This document shows positions 50,811-62,658 of a stretch of DNA of 64,000 nucleotides, one piece after another; position 1 is the stretch's first letter; each line of letters starts with the position of its first letter. The translations under genes were made by a program, and so were the position numbers. The notes under the pieces were generated by a model that was not told the DNA's origin, ran no database searches, and saw nothing but the letters and a program-made list of their open reading frames with translations. Origin of the DNA: Antedon bifida (taxonomy: Eukaryota > Echinodermata > Crinoidea > Comatulida > Antedonidae); assembly GCA_963402885.1 (NCBI GenBank), contig OY727103.1, positions 13,294,085 to 13,358,084 on the forward strand, given 5' to 3'.

Positions 50811-53438
50811 ATGGACGAGCGTCACAAAACTCTTCTAAGTCGTAACAGGTTGCGATTAGTGGAAGATTTACAAACAGATACGTTGGTAGAGTACATGATA
50901 CAGGACGGAATTATGACAAAAGAAGATTCTGAGATGATCGATTCCAAACCAACAAACATGAAAAAGAATAAGTACTTTCTCAACACATTGCCGACAAGAG
51001 GAGAAAGAGCATTTCCAAGCTTTCTACAAGCACTGAAAGAAATGGAAGACCCGCTATATGATTTTTTAAATAAAAAACTTCAAAATGAACATCAAGGTAA
51101 TTATATAATTTCTCGATTCTCTACCTAACAAAAGCTACCCACTCCCTTCCTGTATAATTATATTTGAACAATTAATGGATGTTCCAGTAAAAACAGGTTT
51201 CAGATGTGGCAATTATATTAAGATTTCTGTTCTGGAACATTGTTAGGTGAAGGTGAACTCATTGGCAAAGGTCAAATTTGTTATCCTCCTACGTACAAAC
51301 GTGGATATTCTAACTGAAATCGATAAAGTAACAGATTCAGGTTTTATCTTACATTAATGATTTTAGAAAGCGCATAAAAACACAAATGAAATCAAAGTAA
51401 AAAACCAATAACATATAAAGCTGTGTAACACCAAATACAGTATCAAGCATCGCTGTTGCTTACATGCTAGGACATCACCAATTTATAAGAATATTTAAAA
51501 TCTTTTCTTTAAGCAGAGAGTTGGTGGAAAGGTTTGCAAAAAATAGGCAATATTATTAATTTTCAAAATGATTAAGTTAACATTGATTCGTGTTCTCAAT
51601 AGTATACAGTAAACCTTATTCTAGTTTTCATTTGATTAAAGGATATTTATGCTACTACTTTATTTAACATGATTATTTCACAGTTAAAAATGCAGGTGTA
51701 GATGGAGAAGCACCCATACAAGAAGGTAACACAAATATTCAATATTAATAACGTCAGATTACATTATTATTTTTACGATGTTTAACACCTATTTAAGATA
51801 ACAGTGGGCTTTATTGTGTATGTGTATATTATACAAATTTAAAATTAATTGTTCGTACGTACGTCACACATACAACTTAGATTGAAATTGTTTAAAGGCT
51901 TGGAAAAAAAATACCCTTAATCATTTCCCAGATTTTTAATCAATTTCATTTTAAAAATGATTTTTTATAACCATATTCTGTCAACTTTTATATTTCTGTA
52001 ATTGTCGGTGATTGATTTAGTTGTAATTTATATTAAATTCAAATAACCATTCAAAATATTGTTGAGAGAAAAATTAGAATACCAATCAAATGTCTAGAGA
52101 CATTTTTTTTCTGCTTCAACATTATACAATCGTCGGATTTATTTCTCAAATTTTGAATGGTTGTGGTTCAAATATAATAATTGTGGTTCAATAACTCAAA
52201 GTCATTGGCTTTATTTTAATAGATAACCGTGTAAATAATGATACCTTTATCTACTCCCATATATTTCGGAATTAATGAATTTTATTTGTCATTTCAGATG
52301 AGCCTGACAACGTAAATGCTGCAACAAGTAGTACACCTATGGTAGGCCCTATAGACGATAGGTATATAAATAACGTGGCATTACGCTATAGTATATTAAA
52401 CAAGTTTATAGGGTAATCCCACACAAAACATGTTACTATGTATGTCATTTTGTTTACACATTAACATTGACGCAGAGAGAGATGAAAGAGGACGTATCCG
52501 TATTTTTTTTAAACTCCAAAAGTTTGCCAAGAAGTTTTTAAAAATAAATTTACTACTAACTTTTCATGCGGACCACGCCGTATTTTTAGTTATACTAACA
52601 TGAAACTAATTTTATGACAAAATGTCATAGTCTTTTGCGATAACCAGCTGGGGATCCAAAGAGTATGAAAGTTAAATATTAGCTTTTAAAAAATTTCTGA
52701 TTACTTTAACGATAATATTTTTATTTTTATGATTAGGAAATCAATACTTGAACAAATTCAGACCTTTATCAAAGGTAATTATCAACTAACAATATAAAAA
52801 TAAATTTATATGAAACATAAATTATATGCATAAAATGACTACATGCTGTAGGTCCATCACTCTGGAATTCTATTCTGACTTAATCGGTTTCCCATTTAAG
52901 ACTCATTCCAAAATGTATTGACTACAATTTCCGTTTATATTTCATATTCCAATTAATAAAAATTGAAGAGCAAAATTTGTAATAGAAAATTATACTACAT
53001 GTCATGAAAAAACCCCTAAAATATCTTCATTGTCACGAAAATGAATTTTTAAATATTTCGGACTGATAACTTTCTTTTTTTTCAGATAATAAAAAGCAGT
53101 TTAAAAAATGTTGGTGTGGTTCAGGGTTCCTGTTGCTACTTATATTTGTCGCAGAACTTGTAATCATTTTTTATACTTCTTCAATAGCAGGATTTGTAGT
53201 TCTTTTTATAATTTCGATAATATTACTTGTAATCTTTGTTTTCTTGTCAATCTATCTTGGAGGAAAGTATACAAAATGTATTAATGTATTGGCAATAATC
53301 TGGACTTTCAGTCCATTATTTGTCTTGTTTTTTTACTGGGCGATTGAAAAGCTACTTAATAACAGTAACCAAGAAAAAACAACACAGTTACCGTTGATGT
53401 CCAATGAAAACACTTCTTTTAATATAAGTGGTTTGTAA
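50811..53438 (+). CDS. Gene C: CARD head with three-pass membrane tail (260 aa)
   Basis: Five exons in phase: 50811-51096, 51684-51725, 52298-52361, 52737-52774 and 53086-53438. Residues 1-92 are a CARD close to caspase-9 and Apaf-1-type CARDs: MDERHKTLLSRNRLRLVEDL, then LVEYMIQDGIMT, RGERAFPSFLQAL and a final DFLNKKLQ. The ATG lies in the CARD exon just after its acceptor (TTTCACAG at 50791), so any earlier exon is noncoding. A polar linker (93-143) is followed by KKCWC and three hydrophobic segments (about 158-176, 180-201 and 209-230), with Glu167 within the first. A 30-residue polar tail ends SFNISGL. CARD plus a C-terminal membrane anchor recalls the general plan of MAVS, but there is no proline-rich region and three segments rather than one. 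Function is inferred only. Confidence 0.8.
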
Positions 53439-55690
53439 CACCAACACGTAATGTGTGTCGTAACTCAAATGTAAGGTAAATAGGGTAATATAAGGATAGA
53501 TAGTAATTTAAAGGCATAGAAGGTCTACAGAAACATAAACACATTCATTGGTCTTATGTGATGTAATCATTGGACACTAGCACATAAATATAACATTCAC
53601 CTTTGTGTATATTCTATATATTGGTTGAATTGTATTTGTTCGAAAAATCTGTGATTGCTATTTTGTTGATTATTTTTTTGTAAAATATTATTTTGCTTAA
53701 AACAAATAATGGTAAAATGTATCTAGTTTAATGCGTTTTGTAGTTTTTTGGCTCGCTTTATTTGTTGTCAAAATACGCTTGTAATGAATAGTAAAATAAA
53801 TCAGCTCGCTTGTGTATTTATTTATTATACTACAAAATATATGCTTTCAGGAATCAACTCTGCTGCCAGTAGCAGTGGACCTATAACTTCTAGAAACCGG
53901 GTAATACAATAAAAGTAATAATGATAAAACTTTTCCCCTAACATTCCTATGGCGGTTCTTAATGAGATTATACTGAAATTATGTATCCAACGTTGGTTGA
54001 GTAAGGTTATACTTTTCAGAAACATAAAATAATATTGTACTTTTAAAAAGAAAGGAACGCATAGAAACTAGAAGTAGCTTATTGGTGGAAGACACTGCAA
54101 AATAAAAGTAGTGAAAGATAATAAATATATATATACAAATAAAACTTACTATTGGCAACCTAGCAAAAACATTTGACCATTTTTACACCCTGTGGTATTG
54201 CTGTCTTTTAAAACTTAACAGCCTATAAACAACCAAATCAAGCTGAAATTCTCCCCAAAGCAATCAAACCGACATTAAACTGGCTTTTATTGTGGTTATA
54301 ATTTCCATCACAATATACATATCAATAACTTCCTGTGTTGTTCAAAACATAATCACAACCTTTCAGAGTAGGCTATCCTCTTTCAATTCTTTTTATATTC
54401 AAATTGGCTTTGAAAATAAAGTAAAAGCCTATCATAGATGTAGCAAGGAAAATATAAAAAATGTCATGCAATTTTCATGATGGCGACGGCGATGGCGACA
54501 ACGACTCTCTTCTATTTATGTTATAAAATAAGTGCAAATGACATACCATATTTGGGTTAGTTGAGTGTGAATGCTGTACATCATCTTACACTGTAGATAC
54601 TGTCTGCTTGGATCTTCATGTTTTATTCTTTGCTAGCGTCCTAGTTCCCTTTTGTGTCTTCTTCTGAATAACTCGATTAGAGGCTGAACTTGGTTTCTAC
54701 AACAAGTGATGTTTATGTTGGGATAAATAAAGCATAATAGAAACATAATAGGCAAAAAAAAGTAAGGGGAAGTAGTGAAATTTTCTCCCATAAATGTATT
54801 CATTTTCATGTTGATTACTTAATGGCGGAATGATAGGCTTAACATGTATATTGTGTTAATTAAATTAAAATCGAATGATACGTTTATGTAGGTATAATAC
54901 CTACATAAATCATTCAGTTTTATGTTCTCTCTTTTAAAAATAACAACATATTAAATACAAACTGTACAAACATGCTTACAATAATAAAAACAATAATATC
55001 AACAGTAGTCAACAAAATACCAAAACAAAAATGTTGGCATATTATGATAAAAAATGTGAAGTATTACTAATTGATAGAGGTGTTGAAGCCTACTGATAAG
55101 TTGCAGTTTTTAAAATATTAAAAGATAAAGTAATACAACATTTCTAGCCATATCGGTTAAATAATAGAATGGACGAATTTAAAATAGATCAATCAGACAT
55201 ATTGGTATTTAATTTGTGATTTCTTTATAGATTCGTATCATAACCCCAAGTTGAAATTGTGTTTATGTCATCATCTCGGACGCTATTGATAATGTAAACT
55301 CCCTCTCTCAGAGCAAACAACACTATACTGGCTCGAATTGTGGTTATAATTTCTATTGATATGCATAATATGCATATCAATAACATTATATGGTTAACCA
55401 ATGATGAAGTACTTCCTGAAAGGTTACGTAAAATTACTACATTCGACGCATCGTTCAACCAACTAGTATCCTCTTTCAACAAATTCTTATACAATTGTCT
55501 TTAAAAATAATATAAAACATAGATGAGATGAAAAATAAAAAGAGTCAAAAATTTGGACGGAATGTTCATAATTCGAATTATGGAAGTGATGCCTACATTT
55601 TTATTTCTTCAATGTTCATTGTCAACCAATAGAAATATTGTTATACACACAATTCTAAAACCAGCTTAATTCTAGAAGGAAACTGCACTC
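53439..55690. other. Intergenic region with decayed promoter and exon remnants
   Basis: Contains a possible orphan linker exon at 53851-53900 (acceptor TTTCAG, 50 open bases encoding INSAASSSGPITSRNR, donor GTAATA). An orphan copy of the promoter module lies around 54241-54400 (TGTGGTTA at 54291, ACATATCAATAACTTCC at about 54318). The promoter of gene D follows at 55339-55480. No complete gene between C and D. Confidence 0.45.
55320..55480 (+). promoter_or_regulatory. Upstream module of gene D
   Basis: TGTGGTTA at 55339-55346 is followed by TATGCATATCAATAACATTA (from about 55368) and TACTTCCTGAAAGGTT, matching the order in front of genes A and B. It lies about 320 bases before the first-exon ATG at 55694. 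Confidence 0.45.
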
Positions 55691-55693
55691 AAA

Positions 55694-57158
55694 ATGTCGA
55701 CAATAACACCCAGTAAATCATCTACCGTAAATATACTAACTTCAAATCAACCTAGAAATAGGCGTGCCCCTATACGATAAAACAAAAATACCAAAATAGA
55801 GTACACAGATGGGAAGAAAAATGGTTTGCCATTTTCCTTAACTCAATGTGAGCTTGTTTTTTCTACTTCTCTAGAAAGAACAATTTAGTGTCTTGCTCTT
55901 TGACATAAACCGTAAATTTGAAGGCAGGAAATTATCTTGGGTGAAACTTCTGTTAAATGACCACTGTAATGGATCGACGTTAGCAGAAGGCGGCATCATA
56001 GCACTCGATTTGTTTAATCAACTTAAAACCAAAGGCTACATTTCTCATAAACCTACAGATGTAGAGCTATTAGTAACCATTGCACAAGAAACTGAAGAGA
56101 GTGACGCATTAGAACAAATAAATGCTTTTAAAGAGGAGTATCCAAACAACGAGCCAAATTACAAAGAATAAACCAATCACACTATTTCGGAAAAGACTTC
56201 TAAAAGCTGCAATAGCAAATACAAAGGAGGTAAAAAAGATGCGTTCTGTATACGACCTTGAAAATTTAGAATTCAGGAACATTTTTGAATTCATATTTAA
56301 ACTTGAAAGACAACTTCTTCTGGTGGATAACAAGGAATCAAGGGTAAAGTTTGCAAACTGTCTTGACATAAAGTCCTCAGCCATTTTTCTCGGTATGTAT
56401 TTCAAGCATTTATTTATTAATATGGCTACGGCTATAATAAATATCACTAGCCTATAGTAATTGCGATAGGGGGAAACATTATTACATACAAAACTTTGAT
56501 ACACAGTAAAATCCCGTAACCTTGCTCTAATTATCTATTAATTGAGTGTTCAATACCATTAACATAATTAATAATGATTTAAAGACTGAACTAATTCAAT
56601 AGATTAACCATAACAACATTCAATTGAAATATTATTATTGTATTGTATTTTACTACTATATACTTTAATTTATTCCGAATTGTTTACAGGTAAATCACCG
56701 CCAGGCACAGCTGTAGATTCTGCAACGTCTGAGCACCAACGCGACAGAGAACAAGAAGGTATACAATTATACTTTTTACCACAAATCTATCAAACTAAGC
56801 AATTACTATTGAACTTAAATAACATGATGATAAAAATGACTGTCACTAATTGCCGATTGTTGATTTCTACATCATGATCAATGTCTATATAACTTATAAG
56901 TTAACCGTTTAATAAAATGTTTTTTAGCCTAATTGTAATTGTTTTGTGTTTTTCTCTCAACAATCGTGCTGAAATAGTTTAGTCTCCATGTATATCATTA
57001 TCATATAATTATTCCATAGCCTAGGTAACATGTTTTCTTTTAATACACTCAATGTTGATTTATAAATACCCATACCCATAGCACACATTAAACTGTTATT
57101 ATATTAATTTCAGATGAACGATGATAGCCTGGAGGCTACAGCAAGTGATACGCCTATG
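55694..57158 (+). pseudogene. Gene D: broken DED-like paralogue lacking the membrane tail
   Basis: Exon 1 (55694-55726, MSTITPSKSST) splices in phase 0 to the head exon 55875-56392. That exon begins as a good DED relative (WVKLLLNDHC, LDLFNQLKTKGYIS, PTDVELL). One extra base near 56166 shifts the frame and gives a stop at 56169-56171; the rest (ITLFRKRLLKAA, NIFEFIFKLERQLLL) continues in the next frame. Linker exons follow at 56690-56758 and 57114-57158; the second hits a stop after three codons in the expected phase. No tail exon is found; the space is occupied by the tandem repeats at 57.8-60.3 kb. Two disruptions plus a missing tail make a true pseudogene likely. A truncated soluble DED protein of about 104 residues remains possible. 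Confidence 0.8.
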
Positions 57159-57765
57159 GTAATGCCTGCTAACTAAAATATTTAGTAAAGAATTCAATGT
57201 TTTTTAAAGCTTGCTTTGTATCATAGTATACAATGTTTAATTAACTATAATACACATGTATTTAGTTTAGTCTATTTATCTTGAATAATCTTGTTTGTTT
57301 TTAGTGTTTCTCTGCACACACATAACATTTACAATGAAAGAACAAAATTAAACTAGTAAAAAAAGTCATTGCCACCAGATTAAAATAAATAAATAAACAA
57401 ATAAAATATTGAAGGTATAGTAGCCCAGTTTACAAGAACAACTAATAATATTAAGAAACAGTAGCAAGATATTTAATTGACATAAGCCGCAACCAGAGAC
57501 TTCTTTAGGTTATGTTTGAACGAAGGAAGATGACATGATGTGACATTTTTTAGTTTAATCTAGTTTAATTGAGTAATAGCAAATATCATGTAGTATCTTT
57601 TATTAAATTTGGCAAGTTCAATACATTATCCCTTCACCAATACATGATCAAACTAGAAAGCCACTCCGAGAGTGCATACTTCCGCCTACAGTAAAATTCT
57701 TCTACATAAGATTTCTCCGGTATTAAAAAAAAATATATATATATATATTTGTGTGTGTCTTAATG

Positions 57766-60290
57766 CTGTTTCTGATTTAGGCTAATTTCACTACAAGCAT
57801 GTGTAAGCGAGTTTGGTGTAATGGTTATGTAACAAGCCTTTCAACAATTAACAATAGCTTCAGTTGACTAACAATAGAACAGCAACGCGAAAATCAAACG
57901 AGTGAATTTGAAAAGAAATAGGTTTTTATAAACTACTCGCATCAAAAAACGTGCACATAAAATCAAATTATGTTTTAAAATTACGAATCAGAAATTACTT
58001 GTTACTTTAAGACTGCTCGCCGGCTTTTGAAAAATGTTGTCCTATCTTTTAACATTAGTAGGTCTGAAAAGTATACTAAAAAGTGGTCCAGAATTGGGAC
58101 CGTGGTCCAAAATGGTCCCAAAATTTAATGAAATAGTCCTTGACCACATATATATCTGTACATTCATTTTGGTAAAGATCTTGTAATTACTTTTTGAGTA
58201 ATCCTGCTAACAAACGAACTAGCCCTCAAATCAAATCAAAATTGGCCTCCTAAACACACTTGACCCGATTTTCACCAAAAGTGTGTGTGATTTAGGCTAA
58301 TTTCACTACAATCCTGTGTATACGAGTTTAGTGTACAGGTTATGTAACCAGCCTTTCAACGAACAATAGCTTCAGTCGGCTAACAATAAAACAGCAACGC
58401 GAAAAACACACGGGTGAATTTGAAAAGAAATAGGTTTTGTAAACTACTGGCATCAAAAAACCTCTATATTAAATCTAATTAAGTTTTAAAATTACAAATC
58501 ACAAATTGTAACTCTTGCCTCTTGTACAAAAATGAAGTTTTTTGGACAAGTAGTTCTCGAGAAAATGCAATTTAAGTTTACTTGTTAATTTAAGACTGCT
58601 CACCGGCTTTTGATAATTCTGTCCTATCTTTTAACACTAGCAGGTCTAAAAATAATTTTTAAAAGTGGTCCAAAATTAGAGCCGTGGTCCGGATTTTAAC
58701 CAAAATTGGGCGGTGTCGTCCTTGCACCAGGTGACATGTATGGTAGTAATTTGGAGTCATTCGAATCAAAACTGTGAGCGCTAGAGTGATGACAAACAAA
58801 CAAACACACAAACCAAACAGATCAACATACTTGGCCAATTTTCAATTTGGCCAAGTAACAAACAAACAGACAGACAAACTAGCCTTCGCGCATAGCGCGA
58901 TACTTGGCCAAATCAAAATTGGCCTCCTGACATTGACCCAACTTTCACCAAAAGTGTGTCTTATGCTGTGTGATTTAGGCTAATTTCACTACAATCATGT
59001 GTATACGAGTTTGGTGTACAGGTTATGTAACCAGCCTTTCAACGAACAATAGCTTCAGTCGGCTAACAATAGAACAGCAACGCGAAAAACACACGGGTGA
59101 ATTTGAAAAGAAATAGGTTTTGTAAACTACTCGCATCAAAAAACCTCTATATTAAATCTAATTAAGTTTTAAAATTACAAATCACTAATTATAACTCTTG
59201 CCTCTTGTACAAAAATGAAGTTTTTTGGACAAGTAGTTCTCGAGAAAATGCAATTTAAGTTTACTTGTTAATTTAAGACTGCTCACCGGCTTTTGATAAT
59301 TCTGTCCTATCTTTTAACACTAGCAGGTCTAAAAATAATTTTTAAAAGTGGTCCCAGAATTGGAACCGTGGTCCGGATTTTAACCAAAATTGGGCGGTGT
59401 CGTCCTTGCACCAGGTGACATGTATGGTAGTAATTTGGAGTCATTCGAATCAAAACTGTGAGCGCTAGAGTGATGACAAACAAACAAACACACAAACCAA
59501 ACAGAACAACATCAACCTCCTGACATTGACCCAATTTTCACCTAAAGTGTGTTTCTTATGCTGTGTGATTTAGGCTAATTTCACTACAATCATGTGTATA
59601 CGAGTTTGGTGTAAAGGTTATGTTCAACTAACAATAGCTTCAGTCGACTAACAATAGAACAGCAACGCGAGAAACACACGGGTGAATTTGAAAAGAATTA
59701 GGTTTTTTAAACTATTCGCATAAAAAAACCTGTATATTAAATCAACTTATGTTTTAAAATTACAAATCACAAATTATAACTCTTGCCTCTTGTACAAAAA
59801 TGAAGTTTTTTGGACAAGTAGTTCTCGAGAAAATGCAATTTTTAGTTTACTTGTTAATTTAAGACTGCTCACCGGCTTTTGATAATTCTGTCCTATCTTT
59901 TAACACTAGCAGGTCTGAAAATACTTTTTAAAAGTGGTCCAGAATTGGGACCGTGGCCCAGATTTTAACCAAAATTGGGCAGTGTCGTCCTTGCACCAGG
60001 TGACATGTATGGTAGTAATTTGGAGTCATTCGAATCAAAACTGTGAGCGCTAGAGTGATGACAAACAAACAAACAAACAAACACACAAACCAAACAGATC
60101 AACATACTTGGCCAATTTTCAATTTGGCCAAGTAACAAACACACAAACCAAGCAGATCAACATACTTGGCCAATTTTCAATTTGGCCAAGTAACAAACAC
60201 ACAAACCAAACAGATCAACATACTTGGCCAATTTTCAATTTGGCCAAGTAACAAACACACGCTACCGATTACATATACCTCTGGCGGAGG
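57766..60290. repeat. Roughly 600-bp tandem repeat, four copies
   Basis: Copies begin at GATTTAGGCTAATTTCACTA near 57771, 58288, 58968 and 59564. The first is diverged and shorter and the later three are close. Shared landmarks are AACAGCAACGCGAAAAACAC, GTCCTATCTTTTAACACTAG, GTGTCGTCCTTGCACCAGGT and GTGAGCGCTAGAGTGATGAC. The spacing varies because of internal short repeats. I found no ORF with meaning; its transposon class is unknown. Confidence 0.85.
60085..60255. repeat. About 61-bp subrepeat with TTGGCCAA palindromes
   Basis: Three consecutive units combine ACAAACACACAAACCAAACA, GATCAACATACTTGGCC and AATTTTCAATTTGGCCAAG. TTGGCCAATTTTCAATTTGGCCAA-like stretches can fold into hairpins. Related single units lie at 58829-58857 and 58899-58925. 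Confidence 0.8.
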
Positions 60291-61640
60291 TAAATAAGAA
60301 GGTTTGTACAAAAATGTGTTAATTGTAGAGCATACATAGAGCAATGGCCGACAGAGACGTGTGTTTGTGGATTATAATGGATGTTATAAATCAATGAAGT
60401 ACTTCCTGTGGTTAGATAAAAAGACATGGACGCACAACAAATACTACTACTGTATTTTTAGTTTTCTTTTTATATAATTGCATTTAATTGATTATTAATT
60501 AATACCTGTAAATGGGTGACAAATAAATAATAGGCCTACATTTTGTTACGTCTCAAAAATTAGAATCAGATATTAATATGCATGCACGTTATTCAAATTT
60601 TGTTTCCGAAATTACATGCACAACGTGAGTGATTGGAACTCATTACATTCTAAACTTTCACATTTCGATCAATGGAATATGTGTAATGCAGTATAATTAC
60701 ATAAGATAAGCAAAATGTACACAGTAAACAAAGGTAGTTTCGTTTTATTTTTTAGTAATATGACAGGGATTCACGTAACATCTGTGTTAGTTCTAGTTTC
60801 GCCTTCATTTATATCATGTTGTACTTGTAATAAATATTAAATCTAAAAAGTTGTTTTGTTATTGTGGTATTCAGAGTGTAAGCCTGAGCAACTTTCACGA
60901 AGGTGGAATTGAGAGGAAGAAAAACAAATCTATTTAGTTACTCTGAAATTGTACTGTTACACGTAGAATGTAATTACAATTTTAGGAATTCAGAATACTT
61001 ACTTAATCGCAGGTTTAAGAATATGAACCTCTAATTGTCCGAAAATTGCACTCTTAAATATACGGGCCTACTGTTTTTCAAGAGTTTGGCCGGCCAAAAA
61101 GTGAACCTATCATTTTAATATGGTATCACGTACACTTTTTAAAAGACGAAATGAAGTCAAATATATAATAATGCAGTCTCTTTCCAAATAAAAACATAAG
61201 CGATGAACTAAATTTGTTGAAAAACACAAATGCATGGTAAAACACGGCATCCTAATCACTAATTTGATTGGTTGACGTTGGTGAGGCTGAGAATTGGTCA
61301 GCCGATATATTGCTATTTTTAACCATCTAATATATAGGTTCTAAGGTTAAATTTTCTCAAAATGCATATCTTATATCCCCCTCAATATATGGACTAGGTC
61401 AATTAATTTTAACTTTTAATACAATTAATCGTAAGTTCATCGCAATTGGTTCAAAGGCGTTTTCTAAATTCAAACACCTCCATAAAATTCGTATAGTTAC
61501 TAGCGGCATATCTAAAGTGTGAAAGTCAAAGTAATGATTTATAATTTGCAATACGTCATCAATGGACGCATCACTAACATCATAAAATGCCTCACTCTAC
61601 AAAGCAATAAAAAGCATTATATGCCTGCCATTGTATATAT
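60291..61640. other. Unique AT-rich sequence, nothing recognised
   Basis: No exon, RNA gene or repeat could be supported here. It separates the tandem repeats from the orphan promoter and first exon at 61.66 kb. Confidence 0.5.
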
Positions 61641-61659
61641 TATAATTTTGTATTGATTG

Positions 61660-61994
61660 GTACAATATGCATATCAATAACTTCCTTTATGGTTCAATGC
61701 ATTATCGACGACAGCCATTATTCAACGAACTCTTCCTCTTTCAAGAATTTATTTTAGAAATCACTTTTAAAAAATTGCTTTCATTTTTAGAAGAAGTGGG
61801 TTTAAAAGTTCAAAATACACAAATACAAATACAAAATGTTGTGATACAAAATATTGGCCAATCATATAATCGGTTTGGTTTATTACATTCTGCATATCAT
61901 TATTATTGGGCCGATTAGAACAATTAAAGGCTATCCTTCAAGTTCATCTTCAAAATGTTGCCAAAACAAGGGAGTCAATCATCTAAAGTAAGTA
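61660..61994 (+). pseudogene. Orphan promoter and first exon of the DED-membrane family
   Basis: ATATGCATATCAATAACTTC (from about 61665) is followed about 290 bases later by a 33-nt exon, 61955-61987 (MLPKQGSQSSK), with a GTAAGT donor. Length and composition match gene E exon 1 (MSAKQGSKLST). No head exon follows before gene E begins. It may be an alternative first exon of gene E or a leftover of a deleted paralogue. Confidence 0.5.
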
Positions 61995-62658
61995 TAGAAT
62001 TTATGAAGTTTTCATATAGGCCAATGTAATAGAAATAATGCATCTTTTATTTAGTTTTAAATATTACTGTCAAATTAACTACAATGCTAACGAACTATTG
62101 TAGTACAGTCTGGGTATGGAAGGTACATACGACACGCGTGTGGTAAGTACTAGAGTATTTAGAGCATAAAAGAGCAAAGGAAAGAGGATTCAATTCTTTA
62201 AAAAGAACGTTTGATTTGATCAACTAGGCTATTATAATAGTGTCAAGATACAGAATAATACAGGACAGGGCCCTGAAGAATTGGAATTATTACAATGAAA
62301 CAAAACCTGTTATAATATCAATAACCTTATGGTTCAGTGCAACAGTAATCGACGACGCCAAACAACTCAACCATAGACAAATAGTATCTTCATTTCAATC
62401 ATTCAAGAACTTATTTCTGAAATATAACTAATAATAACTAACTAATTAATAGAGGAGATGAGACTAAATTTACTGTTGCAAATAATTTGATATAGGCTCC
62501 TAATTCCAATTTTTCCAACATTTGATTACTCAATGTCGTAATACAAAATATTGCTCATTCATCCATACAATCGTTTTAGTAGCGAATACATTAGGCCTTA
62601 TGCATATCATTATCCGATCGACATAGATTGTAAATCAGGCTGCGCCTTGACCTTCAAA

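Larger units (their letters stand above)
44205..53835. repeat. About 5-kb segmental tandem duplication containing genes B and C
   Basis: 44205-48880 and 49095-53835 are diverged copies collinear from the promoter through the 3' flank; the CARD exons are 5,078 bp apart. Differences include scattered substitutions, small indels, the MITE-like insert at 49279-49420 present only in the C copy, and the 7-base loss in the CARD of B. Confidence 0.85.

Noticed and set aside
56109-56504. 131-codon minus-strand ORF with hydrophobic stretches
   Set aside because: Antisense shadow of the gene D head exon, which has homology on the plus strand.
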